Source: an uncultured Bacteroidota bacterium
GTDB taxonomy: Bacteria > Bacteroidota > Bacteroidia > Bacteroidales > F082
Assembly (NCBI GenBank): GCA_903891085.1
Contig: CAITDJ010000094.1
Span: 1 to 64,000, forward strand
Length of the DNA stretch: 64,000 nt
Direction: 5' to 3'
Shown here: positions 27,647 to 36,618 of the stretch, piece after piece
How the letters are laid out: each line of letters opens with the position of its first letter
Numbering within the stretch: position 1 is the stretch's first letter
The notes under the pieces: model-generated
Told to the model about the DNA's origin: nothing
The model's database searches: none
Seen by the model: the letters and a program-made list of their open reading frames with translations, nothing else
Program-made: the position numbers and the translations under genes

Positions 27647-27673
27647 TATCTTTGCTAAAAATACTTAACTTTG
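27647..27673 (+). promoter_or_regulatory. Two overlapping -7 elements before the hybrid kinase gene
   Basis: TATCTTTG (27647-27654) and TAACTTTG (27666-27673) both match TAnnTTTG; neither has a clear TTG at -33. Their presence disfavours the TTG start at 27652. Confidence 0.45.
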
Positions 27674-27690
27674 TTGGAATCTCAGATCGT

Positions 27691-29559
27691 ATGAATTGCA
27701 TCCGAATTTTTTTAATTGCTTCACTTATAGGCATTTGGACAGTTGCTTCGGCTCAGTCGGGTGCAATAGCAATAAAAATTGACAGTCTCGAAAACGCAAT
27801 GAAAAATGCTGATCCCTACCAGCAGGCTTTGATCAGCATGAAAATAGTTGAACTCGCAGGCCGTATCGCCCCCAATATCGCATTTTCACACGCAAAACAC
27901 CTGCTCAGCCTGAATGATGAAACCGCTGATTACCTCATAAAAGCAAGCGCGGCTGGGTTTTTAACTACTTATTATGAGAATAAAAATAATCCGGATTCTG
28001 CCAATTATTTCATGAATATTTCTGAAGTTCAATTACACCGATACTTTGACAAAGGATCAAAAATAAATAATCAATCAATTGCAGAAATTGCTTTGTCAAT
28101 TTCAAAACAAGAAAAACCTGAATCGACAGGAAACAACATCGCATTAGTGTTATCACTTATTACTGGTGTAATTCTGTTTGCTTCATTATTAATTTTTCTC
28201 CTGCTGAAAAAACAAAAAAACCAACAAAACAACAAAATCGCCACCATACATCAGGAAATTGAAACACTGAAAACGAAGATTCGTGAAAGTGAAACGCACA
28301 CCGAAAATGAAATAAACAAAAAAATCGGTGCCTTAATTGATCAATTAGCCCAAAGTAAATCAAAAGATTTGGAATTGAAAATTGCCCTGAAGAAAGCTGA
28401 AGATGCTAATTATCTGAAAAATGCCTTTCTCGGAATCATCAGCCATCAAATCCGTACTCCCCTGAACGGCATCATTGGTTTCTCAAGTTTATTGGAGACA
28501 GAACTTTCGATGCTTGAAAACAAAACCCTTTATGAATATGCCGAAGGTATAGAGCAAAGTGGGGATCGATTACTCAATTTACTCAATAATATCATTGACA
28601 TAAGTAAACTTGAAGCTAACGACATTGATATTGAATTTCATCCCTGCAATGTGAATGAAATTATCAATAATATTTTTGAACTCTATGTTTTCTCCGCAAA
28701 CGAAAAAGGTCTTGCTTTCAAGTCAAAAATTACTGAAACACCACAGGTTATCGCTGACAATGCCAAACTGATGCGTGTCATTCATATCATCGTTGATAAT
28801 GCGATAAAATATACTATCAGTGGATTTGTCAATATTACAAGCAGTTTTATGCCTGATACCAATGAAGTTTTGATTCGTGTTAAAGATACCGGTGTCGGAA
28901 TTGAAAAAAATTACCAGGACCATCTGTTTGAAGCATTCCGACAGGAAAGCAGCGGTTTCAGCCGCTCGTATCAGGGAGCTGGCCTTGGCTTACCATTGGC
29001 AAAGCGCCTGCTCGATTTAATGCATGGCCGGATTGAAATTAATAGTATGCACAATGTAGGAACAACTGTTGATATCTATATCCCTTGTGAGAAATCGATG
29101 ATAAACACACTGGGTATTCAACAAGTTGAAGTGAGTAGCGTTCCCCCCATTGGAAAACTTGATATTTTTATTGTTGAGGATGACCGGATGAATCGCATGG
29201 TGCTGCAAAAAATTCTACAAAAAACCGGACAGGTCACCATAGCGGTTGATGGGGAGGAAACACTGAAAATTATCAGTGAGAGATATAAAAAGGGCCACCT
29301 GTTTCAGGTAATGCTATTTGATATAAATCTGCCGTCACCATGGGATGGAATCAGATTGATGCAAACCATACGTGCCGATTACAAAGAATACCGTTATATA
29401 CCATTCATTGCCCAAACTGCCTATGCCATGGCTGGTGATCGGGAGAAAATGCTGGAAGCCGGTTTTGATGACTACCTCGCAAAACCGATTAGTAAAAACG
29501 AACTGGTAACGATCATCAAAAACCAGCTGGAAAAGTTTAAAGGGATCAGTGCCTCGTAG
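27691..29559 (+). CDS. Hybrid sensor histidine kinase/response regulator
   Basis: A 622-residue membrane kinase. It has a signal peptide (MNCIRIFLIASLIGIWTVAS), a short helical periplasmic domain, one transmembrane helix (about 149-172) and a coiled coil. The HisKA domain has phosphoacceptor H252 in ISHQIRTPLNGIIGF. The HATPase domain has VDNAIKYT and DTGVGIEKNY, with GAGLGLPLAKRLLDLM. A C-terminal receiver has the acidic pair in FIVEDDRMNR, the phosphoacceptor in MLFDINLPSPWDG, and KPISKNEL. No partner regulator is adjacent, so the output is unknown. The ATG at 27691 is preferred for the signal peptide. Confidence 0.9.
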   Translation: MNCIRIFLIASLIGIWTVASAQSGAIAIKIDSLENAMKNADPYQQALISMKIVELAGRIAPNIAFSHAKHLLSLNDETADYLIKASAAGFLTTYYENKNNPDSANYFMNISEVQLHRYFDKGSKINNQSIAEIALSISKQEKPESTGNNIALVLSLITGVILFASLLIFLLLKKQKNQQNNKIATIHQEIETLKTKIRESETHTENEINKKIGALIDQLAQSKSKDLELKIALKKAEDANYLKNAFLGIISHQIRTPLNGIIGFSSLLETELSMLENKTLYEYAEGIEQSGDRLLNLLNNIIDISKLEANDIDIEFHPCNVNEIINNIFELYVFSANEKGLAFKSKITETPQVIADNAKLMRVIHIIVDNAIKYTISGFVNITSSFMPDTNEVLIRVKDTGVGIEKNYQDHLFEAFRQESSGFSRSYQGAGLGLPLAKRLLDLMHGRIEINSMHNVGTTVDIYIPCEKSMINTLGIQQVEVSSVPPIGKLDIFIVEDDRMNRMVLQKILQKTGQVTIAVDGEETLKIISERYKKGHLFQVMLFDINLPSPWDGIRLMQTIRADYKEYRYIPFIAQTAYAMAGDREKMLEAGFDDYLAKPISKNELVTIIKNQLEKFKGISAS

Positions 29560-29578
29560 GAAGTATTTGTAAATTATA

Positions 29579-29586
29579 TACCTTTG
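29579..29586 (+). promoter_or_regulatory. -7 element for fbaA
   Basis: TACCTTTG matches exactly and would give a leader of about 70 bases. No TTG at the expected distance. Confidence 0.5.
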
Positions 29587-29662
29587 CAAATAGTTTACAA
29601 TAACACAAACCAAAAGTTTATTTATTGAATATCAATTGATTAACATAATATTTAATTAAATC

Positions 29663-30742
29663 ATGTCTGAAAAAATTTCAACCAAAGTTGCGCCAGGCGT
29701 AGCTACCGGAGACAGTTTACAAGAAATTTTCCGTATTGCAAAAGAAAATCAGTTTGCTTTACCTGCTGTAAATGTAACAGGAACCAATACAATAAATGGT
29801 GTGATGGAGGCAGCCCGTGAAGTGGGTTCACCGGTTATCATCCAATTTTCAAATGGTGGGGCAGCCTTTTACGCAGGAAAAGGCTTATCAAACAGTGGAG
29901 AAAAAGCAGCGATCGTTGGTGCTATTTCAGGTGCATTTCACGTGCATGCCATTGCCGAATATTATGATATACCGGTAGTTCTGCATACCGATCATGCTGC
30001 AAAAAAACTGTTGCCCTGGATTGATGGTCTGCTTGATGCAGGAGAAAAACATTTCAAACAATATGGTAAACCATTGTTTAGTTCTCATATGCTCGACTTA
30101 TCAGAAGAACCGCTCAATGAAAATCTTGAAATATGTAAAACCTATCTCGAGCGTATGTCAAAAATGGGCATGACCCTCGAAATCGAACTTGGTATTACCG
30201 GGGGTGAAGAGGATGGTGTTGATAATTCAGGTGTTGACAGTTCAAAACTATATACCCAGCCTGAAGAAGTTGCAAAAGCCTACAGAATTCTTAGTTCGGT
30301 CAGTGATCGGTTTACTATCGCAGCAGCTTTTGGGAATGTACATGGCGTTTACAAGCCCGGGAATGTAAAATTACAGCCTGTAATTTTGCGTAATTCACAA
30401 GAATACATTCAAAAACATTTTGGCACCGGACCAAATCCTGTAAATTTTGTATTTCATGGTGGCTCAGGTTCCGAACCTGGTCAAATCAGTGAAGCATTGA
30501 CCTATGGTGTTGTTAAAATGAATATTGATACCGACACTCAATGGGCATTCTGGGATGGCATCAGGCAATTTGACAAGAAATATCATGCCTATCTTCAGGG
30601 TCAGATCGGTAACCCTGACGGGGAAGACAGCCCAAACAAAAAGTATTATGATCCCCGTAAATGGCTTCGCGAAGGTGAGCGCGGTTTGATTGAAAGATTA
30701 AAAATTGCTTTCAACGATTTGAACTGTATTCAACGGTATTAA
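29663..30742 (+). CDS. fbaA: Fructose-bisphosphate aldolase, class II
   Basis: Zinc aldolase splitting fructose-1,6-bisphosphate into dihydroxyacetone phosphate and glyceraldehyde-3-phosphate. At 359 residues it belongs to the class IIA group. Motifs: PVVLHTDHAAKKLLPWIDG (catalytic Asp and zinc His), EIELGITGGEEDGVDN, AAAFGNVHGVYKPGNVKL (zinc His) and FHGGSGSEPGQI (phosphate binding), followed by KMNIDTDTQWA. It stands alone between the kinase gene and a bidirectional terminator. Confidence 0.96.
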   Translation: MSEKISTKVAPGVATGDSLQEIFRIAKENQFALPAVNVTGTNTINGVMEAAREVGSPVIIQFSNGGAAFYAGKGLSNSGEKAAIVGAISGAFHVHAIAEYYDIPVVLHTDHAAKKLLPWIDGLLDAGEKHFKQYGKPLFSSHMLDLSEEPLNENLEICKTYLERMSKMGMTLEIELGITGGEEDGVDNSGVDSSKLYTQPEEVAKAYRILSSVSDRFTIAAAFGNVHGVYKPGNVKLQPVILRNSQEYIQKHFGTGPNPVNFVFHGGSGSEPGQISEALTYGVVKMNIDTDTQWAFWDGIRQFDKKYHAYLQGQIGNPDGEDSPNKKYYDPRKWLREGERGLIERLKIAFNDLNCIQRY

Positions 30743-30758
30743 ACCATATTATATATCA

Positions 30759-30798
30759 AAAGAAACGGGCTGCTCTTGAAAAAGCAGCCCGTTTCTTT
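30759..30798. terminator. Bidirectional terminator between fbaA and usp genes
   Basis: A 16-bp perfect stem (30759-30774 with 30783-30798), reading AAAGAAACGGGCTGCT on one arm, bounded by A and T runs on both sides, between convergent genes. Confidence 0.92.
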
Positions 30799-30813
30799 TA
30801 TTGTAGAAATTGG

Positions 30814-31665
30814 TTACCGCGATAAATCAGCAATCAAATCTCTTACATGAACACACAAAACAGGAATTGGAGAATGGTTTACCATCTGCTGGGCAAAAGT
30901 TCCCAGCCATAAATTAGAAGGCATTCTTTCCTGTTCATCCATAATACTGATCAGATTTGCGTTAATACTTATCGCATACTCAATTGTTGAATCGGCAATT
31001 TGGTGTGTCTCGATTATTTTTTTCACAAATTCAATCTGATTTTCAAATAAATATCTTTCCACTTGCTGAACATAATCGTCAACCCGCTGCCGTACTTCTT
31101 CAATGGTAGTGGTTTTCATTACAAGAATGTGAATTTTTGCATCGAAATATTTGGCTATCAACGAGGTGATTGGCACCTTTTGACGGGTTTCGACTGTACT
31201 GTCGATTGGCATAACGATATTTGAAATGGTACGGCCAGCATCCACTACCGATCGAATTGTAATAATCGGACGTTCTGTTGCTGCAACAATCCGGTTCGCG
31301 TTACTGCCAATCCAGAATTCTTCAAATCCTGATGAGCCATGTGTACCTACAATAATCAGGAAAGCATCGAGTTCTTCAGCTGTATTTACAATTTCCTGAT
31401 ATACTTTACCTGCTTTTACCAGGTATGAAATAGTATTTTTACTGAGGGTCGGCTTATGCGTTTCAACCAATTTATTAAATCGGTTAATTACCTCGGAAAC
31501 AATATGTTCCTGATCGACACGAAATATTTCTTTTCCAGAATCCGGCCGGTTTACCCAAATCATTACGACATCTGCCTGTGCTTTCTCTGCAATGGTTACT
31601 GCATGTTCAAGCGCATTGATTGAGCAATCGGAGAAATCGATGCCAACTAAAATTGTTTTATTCAT
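30814..31665 (-). CDS. Universal stress protein, tandem UspA domains
   Basis: A 283-residue cytoplasmic protein of two UspA folds. Domain 1 starts NKTILVGIDFSDCSINALEH and has the nucleotide-loop type motif GTHGSSGFEEFWIGSNANRI. Domain 2 (about 145-283) starts IVMPIDSTVETRQK and lacks a clear GxxG(S/T) loop. Its sister gene at 32111-32941 has the same architecture (about the same GTHGxSGFEEYWIGSNA motif), so they are likely paralogues. It is separated from the sister by a SPOR-domain gene, all on one strand. Confidence 0.92.
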   Translation of the reverse strand: MNKTILVGIDFSDCSINALEHAVTIAEKAQADVVMIWVNRPDSGKEIFRVDQEHIVSEVINRFNKLVETHKPTLSKNTISYLVKAGKVYQEIVNTAEELDAFLIIVGTHGSSGFEEFWIGSNANRIVAATERPIITIRSVVDAGRTISNIVMPIDSTVETRQKVPITSLIAKYFDAKIHILVMKTTTIEEVRQRVDDYVQQVERYLFENQIEFVKKIIETHQIADSTIEYAISINANLISIMDEQERMPSNLWLGTFAQQMVNHSPIPVLCVHVRDLIADLSR

Positions 31666-31703
31666 ATATCCTCGTTGTTTATTATATCAAAGATAGTGAA
31701 ATA

Positions 31704-32111
31704 TTACAGCCTTATCTTATCTTTTGTGATAAAAGCCTGGGAAAAATAGGGTAATATTTTCTTAAGATAGCCTTCAGCCTCAATCCTGCTTCTAAAATTT
31801 CCGGCCCTGACCCGATAATAGGGTGCTCCATAAGTTAGATCCACTGGTATTTCCGGAAAATTCACAGAAAAATTGTCAACAACTGAATTTGCCCGGTCAA
31901 CTGCATCATTGCCCGAATCCATAAATATCTGGATTTTATATCCTTCCGTTTCAGGATGCGCCAACTTGAACCTGCTATGAATTAAAAGCAACTGTTCAAC
32001 GCGACTGTCCTGAATAATTTTCACACTTCCATTGGATGATGATTGTCCACTCAACTGTGAAACAAACAAAAAAGATAAAACCAAAACGAAAATAAATTGT
32101 TTCATTTGCAT
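31704..32111 (-). CDS. Secreted SPOR-domain protein
   Basis: A 135-residue protein with signal peptide (KQFIFVLVLSFLFVSQLSGQ) and a SPOR domain (about 55-135: YKIQIFMDSGNDAVDRANS, YYRVRAGNFRSRIEAEGYLK). SPOR domains bind denuded peptidoglycan glycans, so a periplasmic role is expected. The start is either ATG 32111, whose A is shared with the stop codon of the upstream usp gene (TAATG), or ATG 32105. Both suggest translational coupling with the stress protein. Confidence 0.85.
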   Translation of the reverse strand: MQMKQFIFVLVLSFLFVSQLSGQSSSNGSVKIIQDSRVEQLLLIHSRFKLAHPETEGYKIQIFMDSGNDAVDRANSVVDNFSVNFPEIPVDLTYGAPYYRVRAGNFRSRIEAEGYLKKILPYFSQAFITKDKIRL

Positions 32112-32941
32112 TAATCGTTGCGAACAGATTGAACGCTTATTACCGGAACCTTGGCGTTATTTATCAATTGCTGGGCATACGGGCCTAAAAACATATTTCC
32201 ATTTTCAACCCCTTGTTCAGTCATGATCGCAATTAAATCGGCCTGCTGAGATTCGGTATAAGATAATATTGAACTCGTAATATTTTCCGATTCCACTTCA
32301 CTCAATACAAACTTTAATTTTTCATGGATTAAAAAATTCGAAGCTTCAGCGGCATAGGTTTTCATTCGTTTTCGGATAACCTGAATAGGTGAACTATTCA
32401 GAAGCAGTAAATGAATTTCAGCATCGAATGCCTTTGCAATGCGCGCTGCATATGGAAGTTTATATTTGGTGTCTGTTGAATTATCGATCGGTAATACTAC
32501 TTTATTTATTGATCCTGTTATGGTATAATCACGGCGAAGGGTAATCACAGGACAAGGCGCGCTTGCCACGATTCGGTATGCATTGCTTCCAATCCAATAT
32601 TCCTCAAATCCGCTGACACCATGAGTTCCTGTAAATAACAAACTGGCGTTTATTGCTTTGGCTACAGAAGCAACTTCACTGTAGACCTTTCCTTTACGCA
32701 GGAATTGGTTAATTTTTCCATGGTGAACCAACGGTTCGTATTGATTGATGATATCATCAAAATGAACCTTGGTCTCGATACGCAATTCCTGATCGATATT
32801 ATAAAGATGTTCGGGTGTACTTGAATTATCAACCCAAACCAAACTTAAGTCTGCCTCAATCTTATTAGCAAACATCAATGCATATTCCAACGAGTGAATC
32901 GCATTTTTTGAGAAGTCGAATGCTACCAAAAAGTGTTTCAT
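32111..32941 (-). CDS. Universal stress protein, tandem UspA domains
   Basis: A 276-residue cytoplasmic protein of two UspA folds. Domain 1 starts MKHFLVAFDFSKNAIHSLEY and has GTHGVSGFEEYWIGSNAYRI; domain 2 starts KVVLPIDNSTDTKYKLPYAA and has the segment DLIAIMTEQGVENGNMFLGP. It is the first gene of the usp-SPOR-usp set, and its stop overlaps the SPOR start. The promoter was not identified with confidence. Confidence 0.92.
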   Translation of the reverse strand: MKHFLVAFDFSKNAIHSLEYALMFANKIEADLSLVWVDNSSTPEHLYNIDQELRIETKVHFDDIINQYEPLVHHGKINQFLRKGKVYSEVASVAKAINASLLFTGTHGVSGFEEYWIGSNAYRIVASAPCPVITLRRDYTITGSINKVVLPIDNSTDTKYKLPYAARIAKAFDAEIHLLLLNSSPIQVIRKRMKTYAAEASNFLIHEKLKFVLSEVESENITSSILSYTESQQADLIAIMTEQGVENGNMFLGPYAQQLINNAKVPVISVQSVRND

Positions 32942-33081
32942 AATGTAAGTTTGATCGAATTAATACACTAAATATCAATCACATACAATCCAAAACTAAA
33001 GAACTGCCTCTTACTAAGGAAAGTCCTTCATTTCGCAGCTAAATTATGCATTTTTCTGCAAAATGCAAGAATGGGCTTTTG

Positions 33082-33113
33082 TTGGTAAAATTACAGCATA
33101 ATTCGTATTTTTG
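33082..33113 (+). promoter_or_regulatory. Promoter for ruvB
   Basis: TTG (33082-33084), 21-base spacer, TATTTTTG (33106-33113). Transcription would start about 10 bases before the ruvB ATG. Confidence 0.65.
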
Positions 33114-33130
33114 CCCAACATACGAATTCC

Positions 33131-34159
33131 ATGAATAAAAACCTTGATCCGCACGGTTCAGATCTTACGAAAGTCGATAAGGAAATTGAAAAAGCATTAC
33201 GACCCGATGCTTTTGAAAGTTTTGCCGGACAGGAAAAGGTTGTCGAAAACCTGAGAATATTTGTAAAAGCGGCTAGTCAGCGGGGCGAAGCACTTGACCA
33301 CGTTTTATTACACGGTCCTCCCGGGTTGGGGAAAACTACCCTTTCGCATATTATCGCAAATGAATTGGGTGTAAATATTAAAATCACTTCCGGACCAGTA
33401 TTGGATAAACCAGGTGATCTGGCAGGTTTATTGACCAATCTTGAAGAAAATGATGTGTTGTTTATCGATGAGATTCACCGGTTGAGCCCGGTTGTTGAAG
33501 AATATTTGTATTCAGCCATGGAAGATTTCAGGATTGACATTATGATTGAAACCGGCCCCAATGCACGTAGTGTTCAAATTGCGCTAAATCCTTTTACCTT
33601 GATTGGTGCCACCACACGTTCTGGTTTGCTGACTTCCCCATTGCGATCTCGTTTTGGAATTAATTCGCGCCTGGCCTACTACAATGCCGAAATATTATCA
33701 GGGATTGTGAAACGCTCAGCCTCCATTCTAAAAGTAGCAATCAGCGAGGAAGCAGCGTTTGAAATCGCCCGCCGCAGCCGGGGTACACCGCGTATCGCCA
33801 ACCTCTTGTTGCGTCGAGTCCGCGATTTTGCCCAGATAAAAGGAAACGGAAATATCGATATCGAAATTTCAAAATATGCATTGGCAGCGCTAAATGTTGA
33901 CAAATACGGACTTGATGAAATGGACAACAAAATCTTATTAACCATTATCGATAAATTCAAGGGCGGTCCGGTTGGCATCAGCACCATCGCCACGGCTGTG
34001 GGCGAAGAAGCTGGAACCATTGAAGAAGTTTATGAACCCTTTTTAATTATGGAAGGGTATCTCATGCGCACACCACGTGGTAGGGAAGCAACAGATATTG
34101 CATACAAGCACCTTAACAAATCAAGATTACCTCAACAGGGGACACTTTTTACTGAATAA
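33131..34159 (+). CDS. ruvB: Holliday junction branch migration helicase RuvB
   Basis: AAA+ motor of the RuvAB complex. It is 342 residues. Walker A is [20 protein letters not shown], Walker B/DEIH is [12 protein letters not shown], sensor 1 is LIGATTRSG with the arginine finger in SPLRSRFG. The C-terminal winged helix contains [16 protein letters not shown] and ends with [20 protein letters not shown]. ruvA and ruvC are not in the window. queG follows 12 bases later and probably shares the transcript. Confidence 0.97.
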   Translation: MNKNLDPHGSDLTKVDKEIEKALRPDAFESFAGQEKVVENLRIFVKAASQRGEALDHVLLHGPPGLGKTTLSHIIANELGVNIKITSGPVLDKPGDLAGLLTNLEENDVLFIDEIHRLSPVVEEYLYSAMEDFRIDIMIETGPNARSVQIALNPFTLIGATTRSGLLTSPLRSRFGINSRLAYYNAEILSGIVKRSASILKVAISEEAAFEIARRSRGTPRIANLLLRRVRDFAQIKGNGNIDIEISKYALAALNVDKYGLDEMDNKILLTIIDKFKGGPVGISTIATAVGEEAGTIEEVYEPFLIMEGYLMRTPRGREATDIAYKHLNKSRLPQQGTLFTE

Positions 34160-34171
34160 TTACGGCTGAAA

Positions 34172-35110
34172 ATGAATTTAGCTGATATTCCGGAAAACCT
34201 TTCTGAACTAATTGTAAATAAAGCACTTGAACTTGGTTTTTCGGCTTGTGGGATCAGCGAGGCAGGCCACCTTTCGAAAGATGCCGGTTTCATGGAAGAA
34301 TGGCTTTCGCTTGGATTTCATGCCGATATGCATTATTTGGAAATGAACAAAGAGAAACGTTACAATCCGAAATTATTGGTCGATAACGCATGGTCAGTCG
34401 TGAGCGTTTTGTACAACTATTTTCCGGAAGAACAATTGCCATCAGCAGACAATTATAAGATTTCGAAATATGCGTATGGAACTGACTATCACATTGTTAT
34501 TAAAGATAAACTACAGATATTGTTCCAATTTACGAAAACCTGTTTTCCTGATTTAACAGGAAGAATTTTCACCGATTCGGCACCTGTGCTTGACCGTGCC
34601 TGGGCCGAAAAAAGTGGTCTTGGCTTCATCGGAAAAAATACTTGTCTGATTCACCCCCGTAAAGGCTCATTTCATTTCATTGGTCATCTGATTGTTTCAT
34701 ATCCCCTCACGGTTAAAACTGCACCCGTAACTGATTATTGCGGAACCTGTCGCCGATGTATCGATGCCTGTCCAACAGGGGCACTCGTTGCTCCGCACAA
34801 GCTGGATGCGCGTAAATGTATTTCATACCTCACTATTGAAAACAAAAAACCATTTATGCAGGATTTTGATTTCAATGACTGGATTTTTGGTTGCGATATT
34901 TGTCAGGATGTTTGTCCGTGGAACCGGTTTTCAACAACACATAACGAGGCTCGTTTTCGCTTATCCGACGAGATAAAAAACATGCGTAAAGTTGATTGGG
35001 AATCGCTTACCGAAGATTCATTCAACAGGATTTTTAAGGATTCAGCAGTGAAACGTACGAAATTCAGCGGGCTAACCAGGAATATTGAAGCCGCAAAAAA
35101 GAAAGATTAA
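34172..35110 (+). CDS. queG: Epoxyqueuosine reductase
   Basis: Last step of queuosine synthesis in tRNA, a cobalamin- and Fe-S-dependent reduction. The 312-residue protein has the DUF1730 N-terminal domain (FHADMHYLEMNKEKRYNPK) and TDSAPVLDRAWAEKSGLGFI, then two [4Fe-4S] motifs: CGTCRRCIDACPTGAL and CDICQDVCPWN. The HEAT-like C-terminal extension of some homologues is absent. The pairing with ruvB occurs in other Bacteroidota. Need for cobalamin fits the B12-dependent NrdJ nearby. Confidence 0.95.
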   Translation: MNLADIPENLSELIVNKALELGFSACGISEAGHLSKDAGFMEEWLSLGFHADMHYLEMNKEKRYNPKLLVDNAWSVVSVLYNYFPEEQLPSADNYKISKYAYGTDYHIVIKDKLQILFQFTKTCFPDLTGRIFTDSAPVLDRAWAEKSGLGFIGKNTCLIHPRKGSFHFIGHLIVSYPLTVKTAPVTDYCGTCRRCIDACPTGALVAPHKLDARKCISYLTIENKKPFMQDFDFNDWIFGCDICQDVCPWNRFSTTHNEARFRLSDEIKNMRKVDWESLTEDSFNRIFKDSAVKRTKFSGLTRNIEAAKKKD

Positions 35111-35135
35111 GCTGCACATGTGCAACAAATAAAAA

Positions 35136-35756
35136 TCAGTCACTCAGTGACTTGATCTGATAATACAAACTCAATTGAAGCACATCATTAAACTCACCAT
35201 ACTTATTTCTGTTATAGCGGTAAACATTCCCTTCCACCTGATTTTTTCGGATAGAATTAATTGAATTTGTGGTTCTTACGCCAATAAATAACGAAGGTGT
35301 TAGTTGATACCTCACGCCAAAAATTGAATTAAAACACAACTTTTTCCAATCATCATAGGTACTTTCAAAATAGTCCTTTTCTTCATAACTTGACAGCAGG
35401 AAACTGATTGATATACCTGCTTCAAACAAAAATTTTCTATTTTTATATTGATAAAGCATTGGCAAATCAATATAATTTAATCGAAGCAAATATTGCTGAA
35501 AATCAACCTGATCAGTAGTATCATTATACCTCGAGCCTTTCTGGATAAAATGAAGTTCCATTTGCAATGCTGACTTTTCATTCAAATCCATTCCAACAAA
35601 AAAACCACCCGCCAATCCGGCTTTATTAAATCCTGCATAGCTATCACCAGCCACCTGTGAGGAGGCAAACCCAAATGTCATTCCACCATTAAATTGCTGG
35701 GCTTCACCGGCGATTGTAATTAGAAATAAATACAAGATTATTAATATCTTTTTCAT
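35136..35756 (-). CDS. Outer-membrane beta-barrel protein (PorT family)
   Basis: A 206-residue protein with a signal peptide (MKKILIILYLFLITIAGEAQ) and barrel strands: FNGGMTFGFASSQVAGD, AGLAGGFFVGMDLNEKSALQ, MELHFIQKGSRY, LNYIDLPMLYQYK, FLFEAGISISFLLSS and FLIGVRTT-like segments. It is a typical porin-family OMP_b-brl_2 protein. ATG 35756 is chosen over an upstream in-frame start because it begins the signal peptide and follows a -7 element (35781-35788). It converges with queG. Confidence 0.82.
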   Translation of the reverse strand: MKKILIILYLFLITIAGEAQQFNGGMTFGFASSQVAGDSYAGFNKAGLAGGFFVGMDLNEKSALQMELHFIQKGSRYNDTTDQVDFQQYLLRLNYIDLPMLYQYKNRKFLFEAGISISFLLSSYEEKDYFESTYDDWKKLCFNSIFGVRYQLTPSLFIGVRTTNSINSIRKNQVEGNVYRYNRNKYGEFNDVLQLSLYYQIKSLSD

Positions 35757-35780
35757 CGAGAAGTGAAGATTAATTGCATA

Positions 35781-35788
35781 CAAATGTA
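35781..35788 (-). promoter_or_regulatory. -7 element for the 206-residue barrel gene
   Basis: TACATTTG on the minus strand, 25 bases before the ATG; no clear -33 element. Confidence 0.45.
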
Positions 35789-35892
35789 ATGATTGCATCC
35801 AAATACTGCACATTCGGGGATTATTCCTTATGAATCATTCCACCTCGTTAATATTGAATCTTGGATGAATTCATTCGTAGCAAGATAAACAC

Positions 35893-35900
35893 TAATTTTG
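35893..35900 (+). promoter_or_regulatory. -7 element for the two-component pair
   Basis: TAATTTTG, 29 bases before the response-regulator ATG; the -33 element is not evident. Confidence 0.45.
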
Positions 35901-35928
35901 CCCTTAACAAAGTATTCAAATCAAAAAG

Positions 35929-36612
35929 ATGGAAGAGCCTAATTATCGAATATTATTGGTTGATGACGAAACTGATGTGCTTGAATTCCTGAGTTATAAT
36001 CTTAAAAAAGAGGGTTTTATAGTATTTTCGGCTACCAACGGAAACGATGCCCTGAAAAAAGCCATTTCCGAAATTCCGCACCTTATTATACTAGATGTTA
36101 TGATGCCTGGTATGGATGGGATTGCGACCTGTGAAGCAATTCGTCAGGAGCCATCACTAAAAAACACACTCATCATCTTCTTAACTGCGCGTGGTGAAGA
36201 TTATTCACAGATTGCCGGTTTTGATGCAGGTGCGGATGATTACGTAACCAAACCAATAAAACCGAAACTTCTGATAAGCCGCGTAAATGCCTTGCTTCGT
36301 CGTCACCACGAAACATCCGTTCACATTGAAGAATTGCCATTGAGCGATCTTGTCATTGATTCGGAAAAGTTTCTGATTATAAGCAAAGGGATTGAGATGA
36401 TTCTTCCAAAAAAAGAATTTGAATTGATCCGACTGCTTGCTTCAAAACCAAACAAGGTTTTTACCAGAGATGAGATTTTATCAAAAGTATGGGGCGAAGA
36501 TGTCATTGTGGGCGACCGGACGATTGATGTGCATATTAGAAAAATACGTGAGAAGGTTGGTATCGAAAATATCAGAACTGTAAAAGGAGTAGGCTATAAA
36601 TTTGAGGCCTGA
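35929..36612 (+). CDS. OmpR/PhoB-family response regulator
   Basis: A 227-residue DNA-binding regulator. The receiver domain (about 5-120) has ILLVDDETDVLEFL, the phosphoacceptor aspartate in LIILDVMMPGMDG and conserved KPIKPKLL. The winged-helix output domain (about 130-225) has LPKKEFELIRLLASKPNKVF and DRTIDVHIRKIREKVG, ending IRTVKGVGYKFEA. Its cognate kinase starts 6 bases downstream. The pair resembles PhoB-PhoR, but no phosphate genes are near, so the signal is unknown. Confidence 0.94.
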   Translation: MEEPNYRILLVDDETDVLEFLSYNLKKEGFIVFSATNGNDALKKAISEIPHLIILDVMMPGMDGIATCEAIRQEPSLKNTLIIFLTARGEDYSQIAGFDAGADDYVTKPIKPKLLISRVNALLRRHHETSVHIEELPLSDLVIDSEKFLIISKGIEMILPKKEFELIRLLASKPNKVFTRDEILSKVWGEDVIVGDRTIDVHIRKIREKVGIENIRTVKGVGYKFEA

Positions 36613-36618
36613 TTATAT

